In this document: in pieces, positions 12,023 through 22,108 of the stretch | How positions within the stretch are numbered: position 1 is the stretch's first letter | Layout of the letters: the number at the start of each line of letters is the position of its first letter | Source: Diprion similis | Taxonomy: Eukaryota > Arthropoda > Insecta > Hymenoptera > Diprionidae | Reading direction: 5' to 3' | Length of the DNA: 64,000 bases | Assembly: GCF_021155765.1 (NCBI RefSeq) | Contig: NC_060107.1 | Location: forward strand, 12,138,501 to 12,202,500 | The notes under the pieces: generated by a model | What the model saw: only the letters and a program-made list of their open reading frames with translations | The model's database searches: none | What the model was told of the DNA's origin: nothing | Position numbers and translations under genes: made by a program

Positions 12023-12284
12023 CCCTTAAGTTTCTAAATGAATATTGATCTATCATAACAATGGAGGTATAATTATATGCGTATGTAACAAAACGATGCA
12101 TTCAATCTCCTAAAGGAACACTTGATATTTACGTGTACAATGATCGAATCGGTGATGCACGCATCTTACCCTCTCCTTGTCAGAGTGTATGAAGAAAACC
12201 CAGTTTATGCAATATTGAGTATCAGCAATGATCTCACGTTTTATGATACAGCACGAGGTTAGCCAAAACTCTATGTGTATCCAA

Positions 12285-12330
12285 GTTTTGTGACCCCTCC
12301 TGAATCCACGGATCTATAGCGCTATTTCGG
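12285..12330 (-). promoter_or_regulatory. Possible relic of a P450 upstream region
   Basis: The plus strand reads GACCCCTCCTGAA, as in the promoter region of copy 2 (TACCCCTCCTGAA, near 10541). It is followed by AGCGCTATTTCG, which also occurs upstream of copy 1 near 2323. No P450 start exon follows in the expected place. I take it as debris of a lost or rearranged copy. Confidence 0.35.
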
Positions 12331-12426
12331 TTCGATTACTCCTTGATAAATGCTCGATCAATTCATCAGTGTCAAGTGTGCAATTCGCTTTATGCTGTAA
12401 CAGTCTATTCATGTTCTGTGGCACAA

Positions 12427-12690
12427 GGTCAATTATTTGTTATTCCAACGAATGTCTTCCAATCTGTTGCACACACGCAGAAATTAATGACCATGATATC
12501 GGATTGAAATGCAATTGCAAGTTAAAAAGTTGGAGAAAGTTTGAACGTTCATCCGTTTACGGTAGTAAAATGATTACAACGTTCCTGTACTTTTACCGGC
12601 TCATAATTCATAGCGATGACCTTAGATCGTCTGACCCTAATAGGTATCGGCGTTTTAAGTAGATGAAAATCGATTGGATCGACCATCGAT
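12427..12690 (+). repeat. Duplicated block downstream of P450 copy 3
   Basis: Second copy of the 6198-6460 block, with only scattered substitutions. It directly abuts the second copy of the 360-bp direct repeat that begins at about 12692. Confidence 0.85.
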
Positions 12691-12691
12691 A

Positions 12692-13055
12692 AACTTTGAC
12701 GAGCATAATCACTGATGCTTTCAACTCTCATCCACGATTACTGCCAGAGTTATTAATAACCAGTGAATGTTATTATGTTTTTCTATGCGCGAACTTTGAT
12801 CACTGAATGATCCATCTTGATCCACTACTACACACTTATTATCCTTGAATTGAATTATTCGCCGCAATTGATGGGCTGCTGTAATTGAATTTAGACGTAT
12901 CAATCAAACCTGTAAATATTTCCAACAGTTTAAGGAATTCGATGGAACAAAGTTCAGCACAAGACGAGGATATTAAATCATCAAAAAGAAGCAAACAGAC
13001 TAACCTGATCCTAAAATCCAGGTGTATATCGATTGAACATATAAATTTTTATTCA
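12692..13055 (+). repeat. Direct repeat block, second copy
   Basis: It aligns with 11668-12022 and carries a small insertion near TACTACACACTTATTATCC. It ends around 500 bp before the stop codon of P450 copy 3. Confidence 0.8.
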
Positions 13056-13551
13056 ACAAATTTAGGAATAAATAAATTTTATTATCATAGTCATAAAAAT
13101 ATAATCACATACATAGTTAACAAAATTTGCTGTAATAATAGACCCACAATACCATATTTCCTATCTTGAGCGAACAGAAAACATATTTCAAGGCCTTTCT
13201 TTTGTTAGTATGACAATTTGGCTTTCTCTAGTAAAAAATCGTTTTCAATGCTCTTGTAAAATTTCCGATGCAAATTTTAACCGCAATTACAGTTTTACTA
13301 AACCGTAAATCAACATCACATTGGACTCCCAAAAGCCATTGAAACTATATCAAGCTGATGTTTCCTTCCTCCCAACTTCCTGAAATATTAACCGTGATAG
13401 CATTTGAAATTCAGGTTTATTGCAATTAGTGAAAGAGATCTTGATTACGATAAAAAGCGTTCAGAAATCCAGGAAAACATATTCAAAGATTACCTTTAAT
13501 ATTTGACGGACTCCCAAGAATGAGAGAAACCAGCGGCTGAGTATTTCAAAA

Positions 13552-16548
13552 TCATATTCTCGTGATTGACACTTTATACCCGTCTCTAGACCTCACAGAT
13601 ACGCCAACTTTGAGTCGCAGTGTTTCCAAAGTTTGACTGCAGCTGAATCTGTACTTCTGGACGAGTCGAGCAACCAACGTTTTCACCAAAACCGTGGCGT
13701 ACTGTCGCCCTAGAAGTGAAAACCATGGATTATTTTTTGCACACGCTATAAACTGCAGGTAAGAGCGCCTAAGACTAACCAACGCAACCCCTAATTCCAC
13801 TGCTGAATGGAACAAAAGCGTAAGGATGTCTGTCGGCCGAGTTTTCAGGAGTAAATCTTTCTGGAATAAATTTTTCAGGATCCGTCCAGTACTGAGGATC
13901 TCGATGCGTCTCATAGACCAGAAGAACGACTGTGCAACCCTTCGGGGCAGTGCATGTTTCTGAAATCAAAAATGTTCAGAAATCCAATCATGAAGCTCAA
14001 GTACTTGTATTTAAAAGGGTGGTATAAGTCAGTCTGTATCGATGAATTTTCGGCTTTCAATCGGAATGTTACAGACGTGTGACAATGATATTACTAAATT
14101 AGGTTATTGGACTTTGTATTATTAAGCTGTGTTTTCAACATTTCCCCATGTGTCTGGAATATTCCCAATATTGCAATGTTATATTGCTGTAATATTTCAA
14201 CAATATTGCCTGCTGTCTAAGGAGTATGAGGGGAAAGTAAGTATAAATGTTATTATTTAAAATGATTAATTTACTTTGCTCTTGGTATTCCATTATGAAC
14301 TTCCAATGATAGTTGAAGTAGCTGGATTTTGTGCCTTCTTAGTGTGCGGCTATAAAGCTCTAACGAACTTTAATCCCATTTCGTACTCACCGAATTTCAA
14401 GTCCTCTGTCAACTCTCGCAACGTCAACGGGCCAACGGGAAACAGACGGATGGTTTCCTTCATTACCATTTCCAAATACTTTAACCTTGAGATTTTTTCC
14501 ATTGTAATATCATCGTCCCCAACAATTCCATGCGCTTCATCTCTCACTTTATCCTAAGAATAAAAAATCCAAATAGTTTCTCAGCTCTCCAATCTATATT
14601 TTAAGCACAGTCACAAAGCCTGCGGACACATACCTGAACATCTGGGTGCATTCCAAGCATCATGAATAGAAACGAAGTTGTTAGAGCCGTTGGATCTTGG
14701 GCCTGAAATCGTTTTCATTCTATCCATATTGTACTTATTTTCAATTAGAAGGACGAAATTCTACTAGCAAGTTATTTAATTTTGGACTGGTTGTAATCGA
14801 TTATGATTTCTTTTATGATTTACTTGTCTGACGTCAAGTGACGAATCCACTCACCGGAATCCAGATATTAGTTATCGCGTCTCTCAACTGAATGTCATCC
14901 ATGCCCTCCATTTCCTCGTTGTAAGCTATAAACCGATTCAAAACTGCGTTTCGCTGTGTATCTGGATAATTGGAATCTGTTATCAGCTCCTTGTATTCTT
15001 TCTTCTTCTGAGACACGAGCTAAAATTTTTTTCAAATCAGATCACGTACTGCAATCGAGATGAACGGGTGATGCAAGAAATGTTATTCAACATTCTTCGA
15101 CGATTCCTCGAATTGAAACTTCTAACATAGGAGTGACCGCGAAGCCAACATGACAATGTTCAAATACTCACAGAGTCCGTGAATTTATGCAACACATCCA
15201 TCGAGTTGAAAAATTGGTGACCAGCGGTTGTGTGGGAGTAAATCCAATCCGGATATAACCAAAGTTTCGTCGCTCTCTCATGTGAAAGACCAATGGCCCT
15301 AGCAAAGAAAATGCGAATAACAGGGTTAGAATTACTATGGTGCACCATAGTGGTGCATGGTTCTGAATAAAAGTTAATTGAATCAACGCACCTTGTGGAA
15401 TGGCCTATCAGACCCTTGTAGCCATTCTTTTGAGCAGTTCCAGGGGTTCCCATTATGGTTTCTGCAACGAAGAAACAAACTTCAATTTCGAAGCCAAAAG
15501 CAAACTCCAGGTGCTGATAGATTTACCCAAAACCATATCCAGCGTGCAATCGTCCATGAAATGCATCACGTCGAATTCGCCTTGGTCCACTTGACGCTCC
15601 AGGCACTCGACGCATCGTCGGCTGTGGCGATCGAAGCACTCGATGTAAGAGTTCAACGGCTTCCCAGTCACCATCGGCAGTAACACTTTGCGGTGTACTC
15701 TGTGGATGGAACCTGGTGAACGGAAAATAGTCAGGATAGAAATTGACCGACAAGTAAATAGCACAGGCATGCTACATATGGAATCGGTTAGACCCACCTG
15801 ATTCAGTGACTAATCCACGGCCCAAATAAGACTCCAGAAATCGGTATTCGTATGGTTTGTGCGATGCAACGTTGCTGTTGAAGACCACCTGGAATAAACC
15901 ACATAGAAATCGAAGAATAAACCACACAGTGAATAAAACTGTTTACCAGTTACCAGTTTGCCCATTGCCTACTCACTTCGAAATCCCGAGGATTTTTTAT
16001 GACCACAAGAAGCTTTGGGCCCAACCAAGCTCGGAACGGATCGTTGTAAGGTTTGGAAATCTCGCTTATCCGGTCCAACAATTCTAAACAATGTAAACAG
16101 ACTTGACACTGTTGCTGGTTCTGATTAGTCAACAGGAATCTTCATGATCGTATTCAAATTCACGTCAGTGTGATTACCGTCATTGTCGCCAGCGAAGAAG
16201 AGTGCGTTTCCTATCAAGGGAAGAGCTGGAGGTCCAGGCATCTGCGAAACACTTTTGTAAAATTTCCACTCCTTGTAACACCATTCTCGTATCCCACCTG
16301 CGAGCAGCCACACGACGATCACAGCGCCAACAGCAATTGCGAAAGTGCCTAAAAGCAAAAGAATGGGGTGTGCAATGTTCTTCTAACTAAAAGAAATGCA
16401 TCTGCAAACGACCATTCAACCCAAACGATCGGTTAGGACGAAGTGAAAATTGAGTATTTAGTCATTTCTACAGGCCGTAAAGTGAAAGTTGTGAGAACTC
16501 ACCCCACTGTCCAAAGAGTGAATCAACCAATTCAATCTTGAACCACAT
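13552..16548 (-). CDS. CYP4-like cytochrome P450, copy 3 (complete, 510 aa)
   Basis: Exons: 16503-16548, 16178-16348, 15977-16083, 15798-15888, 15527-15712, 15392-15461, 15172-15298, 14855-15019, 14634-14702, 14391-14553, 13780-13959 and 13552-13709, total 1533 nt, same phases as copy 2. It starts MWFKIELVDSLFGQWG, followed by the anchor IAVGAVIVVWLLAG and MPGPPALPLIGNAL. Motifs: C-helix IHRVHRK (His for Trp), helix I IPAQDPTA (Pro for the catalytic Thr), KETIRLFPVGP, IPERF, heme loop FSSGIRGCVG. The two helix deviations match copy 2, so they arose before that duplication or are retained by selection. The intron before the last exon uses the donor GTTAGT. An AATAAA lies about 130 nt past the stop (13416-13421, minus). 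Closest relative in the window is copy 2. Confidence 0.95.
14150..14220. repeat. Short TGCAATATT-type repeat in intron 10 of copy 3
   Basis: Contains GGAATATTCCCAATATTGC and ATATTGCTGTAATATTTC. It resembles the minisatellite interior of the element at 25636-26429 and ends in GCCTGCTGTCTA, similar to CTTGCTGTCTAG at about 28000. Confidence 0.5.
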
Positions 16549-16693
16549 CGTTAAAAAGGCTTGGATACGAGTTGTGATCAAGTACCAAAAACAAGATCCG
16601 TGTAATCTCAGTCGGTAAAGCAAACCCAAAATCGCTGCACGAACGTTGGCGCAAAACTGATGAAACGATACTTGGTAGGAGTGCCTCATGTGC

Positions 16694-16703
16694 CTGTATT
16701 TAT
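16694..16703 (-). promoter_or_regulatory. TATA-type element of P450 copy 3
   Basis: ATAAATACAG on the minus strand, 146-155 bp before the ATG. It is identical in sequence and near-identical in spacing to copy 2. Confidence 0.55.
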
Positions 16704-17433
16704 CGATACTTAGCTACCCCTTCTCCCATCACGTAAGCCTCCAGAATTGCTTCCAAAACTAGAAGATTCCATCCTACCGATTCCATGACACACAGAAATT
16801 GATCGGGGCATAGGTTGATTCAACATGTACTTCAAATCATTTAAGCATCGCCAACATAAAAAGCTTCACTGAAGTACAACATGCCGATGTTTGCTGTCAC
16901 ACGTTGAAGTCCATTTGTTCCCAAGGGAATTTATATGGCGGTTTCAGTAAAACAGCCTATTTTAAATTACATGAAGACAGTCAATTGACTGCACAGCTGC
17001 ATTCGAGAATGTTTCCGTGACCCCTCAACGGTCATCAGTATAAAACATGAAGTCACCGAATATTCTCGACACGACTTAGAATCAACGTTAAACACGATGC
17101 TGACCTGTTACGCAATTCGTAATGAATGTCGGTTATGATTAATGTGTTCCACGGTAAAAAAATGTTCATTATTTACGGACACGGGTTTGACTAAGTGTTG
17201 GTAATGTCGGCTCAGTCGGCTGTGATAGTTCAGACAGGTTTCCGAAACTTGAAGGACGAAAGCCCGACGCTTGTCATCTCTTTGTCCGAAGCAAAGCATC
17301 TCCCCCATGCAATGACATATTGATTGATTGATCAATATAACCTCAAGTAACTATTATACAATATCAACTTTCATTTTTTGTATGGAATACATTTATAAAA
17401 CTTATAACACAAGGCACTATTTACATAAGAGGC

Positions 17434-18057
17434 ATTCCACGCGAAATGGAACAGATTTTAGTCGATGGTCAGCGAATTTGACATACGGCCAGAATCTCCT
17501 TCCTTACTATCTTGTGAAGAATCTTCCATAGTTTTAAGTCACAAATAATTCTTCACTCCCTGCAAATCGCGATTGAAGGAATTGCTCTTAGGGTTTAGTT
17601 GATTCAGTTGAAATTTTTACTGAAAATAGTTCAAGTTGTGACAAAATTGGGGTACAATTTTCGGCTGGAGCTCTTTTTCTGACCGCTGGTAATAAATTAT
17701 TAAAAAAGTGATTCTAGAAATTCTGTATCATAATGGCTGTTTTTCAACTATTTCTTATAGGCATTTGGCATCCCTATTTCTGGCCAATAAAACCTTGGCA
17801 AGGAAAAACTTTACTGTTCCCAGAATTTATTTTTCTACAATTTATTACCAATGAACAACTTCAACATTCGGTAAAATTTTCAAGCGAATCGAATAGGTCC
17901 TAAGTACAACTCCTTCAATCGCAATTTGCGAGTAGTCAAGAATTGTTTAGGACCCAAAACTATGGAATACTCGTTACGCTATAAGAAGGAACGAGACTCT
18001 GGCCGTACGTCAAAGTCAATGACCGTCGGCCAAAACCCGTCACGTTTCGCGTTGAAT
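17434..18057. mobile_element. Foldback (long inverted repeat) element
   Basis: The left arm begins ATTCCACGCGAAA. The right arm, read in reverse complement, begins ATTCAACGCGAAA. Similarity continues inward through ACGGCCAGA(A/G)TCTC, TTCCATAGTTTT and GCGATTGAAGGA for some 200 bp or more per arm, with a loop of roughly 100-150 bp. The arms are visibly diverged, so the element is old. No transposase frame and no clear target duplication are seen. It sits about 0.5 kb past the stop codon of copy 4. Confidence 0.75.
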
Positions 18058-18577
18058 ACTCGATAGGCTGAATTTAGAGAAAACTCTCGAACATTTAGAT
18101 GTACAACTATTCAATTAAAACGCTAATACAAGGTTATAGGTTACGAATTTGAATTTCAAAGTCCTTAATTTTAATTCTCATTCGTTTATTAATCACAGAT
18201 ATAATTTTGCATACATAACAATTCAGCGACGTACTCTAATTTTGACACATTTGAAAACGAAATTTTTTATGCAAAATTTTATGGCACAAGCACGACGAAC
18301 TGTAGCTATATTCACATTTATCTTTTCATCCATTAATAATTCACATATAATATATCAAAAATATGACAGTTCACATTCGCTTGCATTCGTTTCCATATCA
18401 AATACGCATACACGATTATAATTATGAATAATAACGATTTTTTTAACGAAATGGAACATTTTTCTTAACGCTTAGGACCATGCAGCGCTGTGCTCATCAT
18501 TAAGCACATTTCCAAAGAGTCTCAAATCTGTAAGCGATTCGTATATCTCTGGAAAACGTCTCGAAGAATCATCGACA

Positions 18578-21500
18578 TTACAACTGAGTGATTGATATTT
18601 TATAGCCATCAACGGACCGGATGGAGATGTCAGTCTTCAACCTGAGCTCGTGCAAAGATTTTTCACAATTCAATCGGAATCTCCTGACAACATTGGCCAC
18701 AATTGTCTTCAAACACATCATGGCGTACTTCTGGCCTGAAAAAAATGTCAACCATCAGTTACCTTAATTTAATCGCGTGTGATGATTGCCTTACCAATAC
18801 ATCCTCTCAGACCACCGCTAAACGGTACATAAGCACAGGAATGCCTTCCCGCTGAGTTTTCCGGTGCAAATCTGTCTGGATCAAATTCATCCGGATTCGT
18901 CCAGTGGTTCGGATCACGATGCGTTATGTACGGCACCATGACGACTGAACATCCTTCCGGCAATGTCATTGTCTCTAGAAAAAATAGACTTTCGAACTCT
19001 AAAAGCATGAGAGGTAAAACCCTCTTTGGAAAATGAACTCATGAGTCTGCGTTAGGGTGCCCCTTATTTAGAGCGTTGACGATTTTTTCCGGCTCACCCT
19101 CCAAATCGATTTTAAATAATTCGAAAACAATGGCCTAATTTTTCCGGATTTTTACGTTAACTCTAACCCATAACTCCAATAGGATGGATTTCCTCATTCA
19201 AGGTGCTCATGAAGACGCGTTGTACACCTCGAAAACGCGGGGATGCAAAACTCCTATACCACTCAAGCGATCAGAGTGAAACTTGGGCAGTTAATGACTT
19301 ATTTTGGCAGAAAGTGGAGCGACTCTTTATTTTTTTCAAAATTTGGACTAAAATTTTACAGTTTGGTTACCACACACAGAAATCGGCCAAATTTTCACAG
19401 TTAGACTGAATGGATCGAAATCTCCCGTACGATGCCACTCGGCGGTGATGAAACACACATTTTGAGCCCAGTTCCATGAGATTTGATGGTGAAATGACGA
19501 AATGGTAGCTGATCTAGTTTTCGGTTACGAACAACACCAAAATCTCATTTTGGCGACATTTGTTACCGACCTTTCGTGCATGCCAGTAATTTTTACCGAC
19601 ATTACACGCATGCATTACCGGCATGCGCGAAATGTCGGTAACAAATGTCGTCAAAATGAGATTTTGGTGTCGTTCGTAATCGAAAACCAGATCAGCTGCC
19701 ATTTCGTCATTTCACCATCAAATCTCATGGAACTAGGCTCAAAATGTGTGTTTCATCACCGCCGAGTGGCATCATACGGGAGATTTCGATCCATTCAGTG
19801 CAACTGTGAAAAATTGGCCAATTTCTGTGGGTGGTTACCAATCTGTAAAATTTTTTTCCAAATTTTGAAAAAAATTAAAAAGACGCTCCACGTTTTGCAA
19901 AATAAGGCACTAACTGCCCAAGTTTCACTCTGATCGCTTGAGCGGTATAGGAGTTTTGCATCCCCGCATTTTCGAGGTGTACAACGCGTCTTTCTAAGCA
20001 CCTTAAGATACACGTGCCACACTCCAATAACTCGACATTCCTTGAAGAAGATTGCAAGCAACTCACGAAGATCCACGTCACCCTTCAGTTCACGTGCCAT
20101 GAACGGCGCTATAGGGAACAAGCGAAGTGTCTCCTTGACGACCATCTCGACATACTTCAAGTCATGGAGGTTTTCCGCCGTCACACTGTCCTCTCCCAGG
20201 ACCTCATGCAACTCTGCTCGCACCTTTTCCTACATAAAAATATACGAAGATAAACAAGTGGAAAATGTAATTCAGTGTAACTGGCTTATATATTTTACGG
20301 TCGTATATTAGGCACCTGAACACTCTGATGCATCCCCAACATCAGGAATACGAAAGAACTGATAACAGCCGTTGTGTCTTGTGCCTGAAATAAGTATTTT
20401 ACAGTCGGTTAGTCCATGTTCAACGTAATTTCACATCAACTCCTCGTCAAAAGTGCCTAAACATTAAATTACGGCGGTATAAAGTGTGAATATCTCATCT
20501 CTGAGCTTCCGATCATCCATGAAGTTGGTTTTCTCCACGTGGGCAATGAGCTGTTCGAGGACCATCAGGCGGGGTCGACTCGCTAAAACAGAGCCTCTTT
20601 TCAAGGCGTGGTATTCCTTCTGCTTCCGAACAATGAGCTAAAAATTGTGACGTTCGTTTGTCAACTTGGGGAGACACAAGAAATCTCAAGTAATTTCATT
20701 TGGCGACTCACACTTTCTGTGAAACTATGAACTATGTGAGTTGCTGTAACAGTTTGCTCGCTGTCGTCAGTCCAACCGTAGATCCAATCTGGATGCAACC
20801 ACAGCTTTATCATCCGTGGATATACTAACTCGTACAACCTGGTGAAAAATCGTCTATAAAATAGTTCATTATGCCACTGGCCATCATACAGCCCCAAGTT
20901 AACAATGAAGTTTAACTTTCGCTCATGAAGAGCAAACCATTATATCCGATCGACTAGATAATCGTCCAACTTATGAAAAACTGGTCGCTGTCATAGCCAA
21001 GCAACAACAATTTTTATTTTTCTATCATATTCAAAGAATAAAAAGTCAAATACTTTTTAGACGCCTCGACCAACTGTTGGTATCCTTCCTGTTGCGCCGT
21101 TCCAGAAGTTCCCATGATGGTATCTGCGCATTGAAGGTAACTTTGTAAGAATGAAAGAATGGGCGAGACATATTCTTGTGCTCTACAACTCACCTAGTAT
21201 AATGTCGACTGTGCAGTGTTCCATGAAAGGATAAATGTCGAACTCTCCAGTGTCAACAAGCTCCTCCAGACGATTGACACAGTATTCACTGTGATGGACA
21301 AAGTATTCCACATACTGGTCCAACGTCTTTGCATTCAACATCGGCATGATTACTTTACGATGTGCCCTCTGCGATGGTCCTTCAAAGACTTGACGATTAG
21401 CAAATGAAGGTGATTGAAGTTAGCAGTGCTAATTGAGAGTGTTACCTGAACCTGATATAAGGCCGCGCCCAATAAAAGGCTGAAGAAAATGGTAAATTGG

Positions 21501-22108
21501 TCCTTTATACGCTGCTTTAGAACTACCAAGTATCACCTGAAATTAGATATCGGTGTTATTGTGTTGCATTTCTTAATACCAAACTCATAAAGAGCCAAGA
21601 TCACTTACTTCTATGTCAGAGGGCTTTGTCAGAACGACCAAGAGTTTCGGTCCAAGCCAGAATCGAAACGGCGAATCGTAGTGTTTGCACGTGTCGACCA
21701 ACCGATCCAGTATTTCTGAAAATGCGAAAAATCTAATCAAATGCATTTTTTAATCAAAATATTCCACGCAAATTGCTATGCTAGTAAGAAAGAGAAGGAG
21801 CTCCAGACCGTTGATCAATCAAACATTATCAAAAGACCTTGACATAGAATGACTCACTGTGGTGGCATTCTTCACGGAAGGCCTTCCCAAGGCACGCATG
21901 CAGACTTCTTAATTATACAACACTTTTTGTCAAGTCTTACCATCGGGACTGCACGCAAATTGAAGCGCGTTTCCAATAAGCGGTAGAGCTGGTGGTCCGG
22001 GTAATTTCAAACCCAATTTCAGCAGTTTCAGTTGCTTTTGAGACCAGTCTCGCACTTTTTTTGACATCCATATTCCACACAAGATCACGATAGCCGCCAT
22101 CAAGAAAC
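18578..22108 (-). CDS. CYP4-like cytochrome P450, copy 4 (first coding exon unresolved)
   Basis: Eleven exons equivalent to exons 2-12 of copies 2 and 3: 21941-22108, 21609-21715, 21446-21536, 21194-21379, 21054-21123, 20712-20838, 20473-20637, 20316-20384, 20067-20229, 18795-18974 and 18578-18735. It has LPGPPALPLIGNAL, C-helix PSQRAHRK (Gln for Trp), helix I TAAQDTTA (catalytic Thr kept, unlike copies 2 and 3), KETLRLFP, DPDRF and the heme loop FSGGLRGCIG. Exon 2 begins in the phase that expects a short upstream exon ending in G. None with an ATG in the right phase was found close by. An in-frame ATG at 22100 would give 491 aa starting MAAIVILCGIW, itself a plausible membrane anchor. Intron 10 carries an 805-bp palindrome. 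This is the most divergent copy. Confidence 0.88.
19200..20004. mobile_element. 805-bp near-perfect palindrome inside P450 copy 4 intron
   Basis: The left end reads AAGGTGCTCATGAAGACGCG and the right end, in reverse complement, AAGGTGCTTAGAAAGACGCG. Similarity runs almost continuously to a centre near 19600, giving arms of about 400 bp. Landmarks such as TGTACACCTCGAAAA and CATTTTGAGC appear in both arms. Open frames within are by-products of the symmetry. The element ends 62 bp from the exon 10 splice donor. Flanks read TTCA on the left and TTAA just past the right end, so no clean target duplication. The arms are much less diverged than those of 17434-18057, so it is younger. Confidence 0.85.

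Larger units (their letters stand above)
10379..13551. other. Intergenic between P450 copies 2 and 3
   Basis: No complete gene is seen. The stretch contains the copy 2 promoter, two direct copies of a roughly 360-bp block (11668-12022 and 12692-13055), the block shared with 6198-6460, and near 12285-12330 a fragment resembling P450 upstream DNA. The open frames present are short and lack domains. Confidence 0.6.
16549..18577. other. Intergenic between P450 copies 3 and 4
   Basis: No gene recognised. It contains the copy 3 promoter region and the foldback element at 17434-18057. The remainder is unremarkable AT-rich sequence. Confidence 0.6.

Noticed and set aside
19502-19933. Open frame of 143 codons on the plus strand, with a similar frame on the minus strand
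   Set aside because: Both lie in the 805-bp palindrome, whose symmetry makes matching frames on both strands. No domain, and inside a P450 intron.
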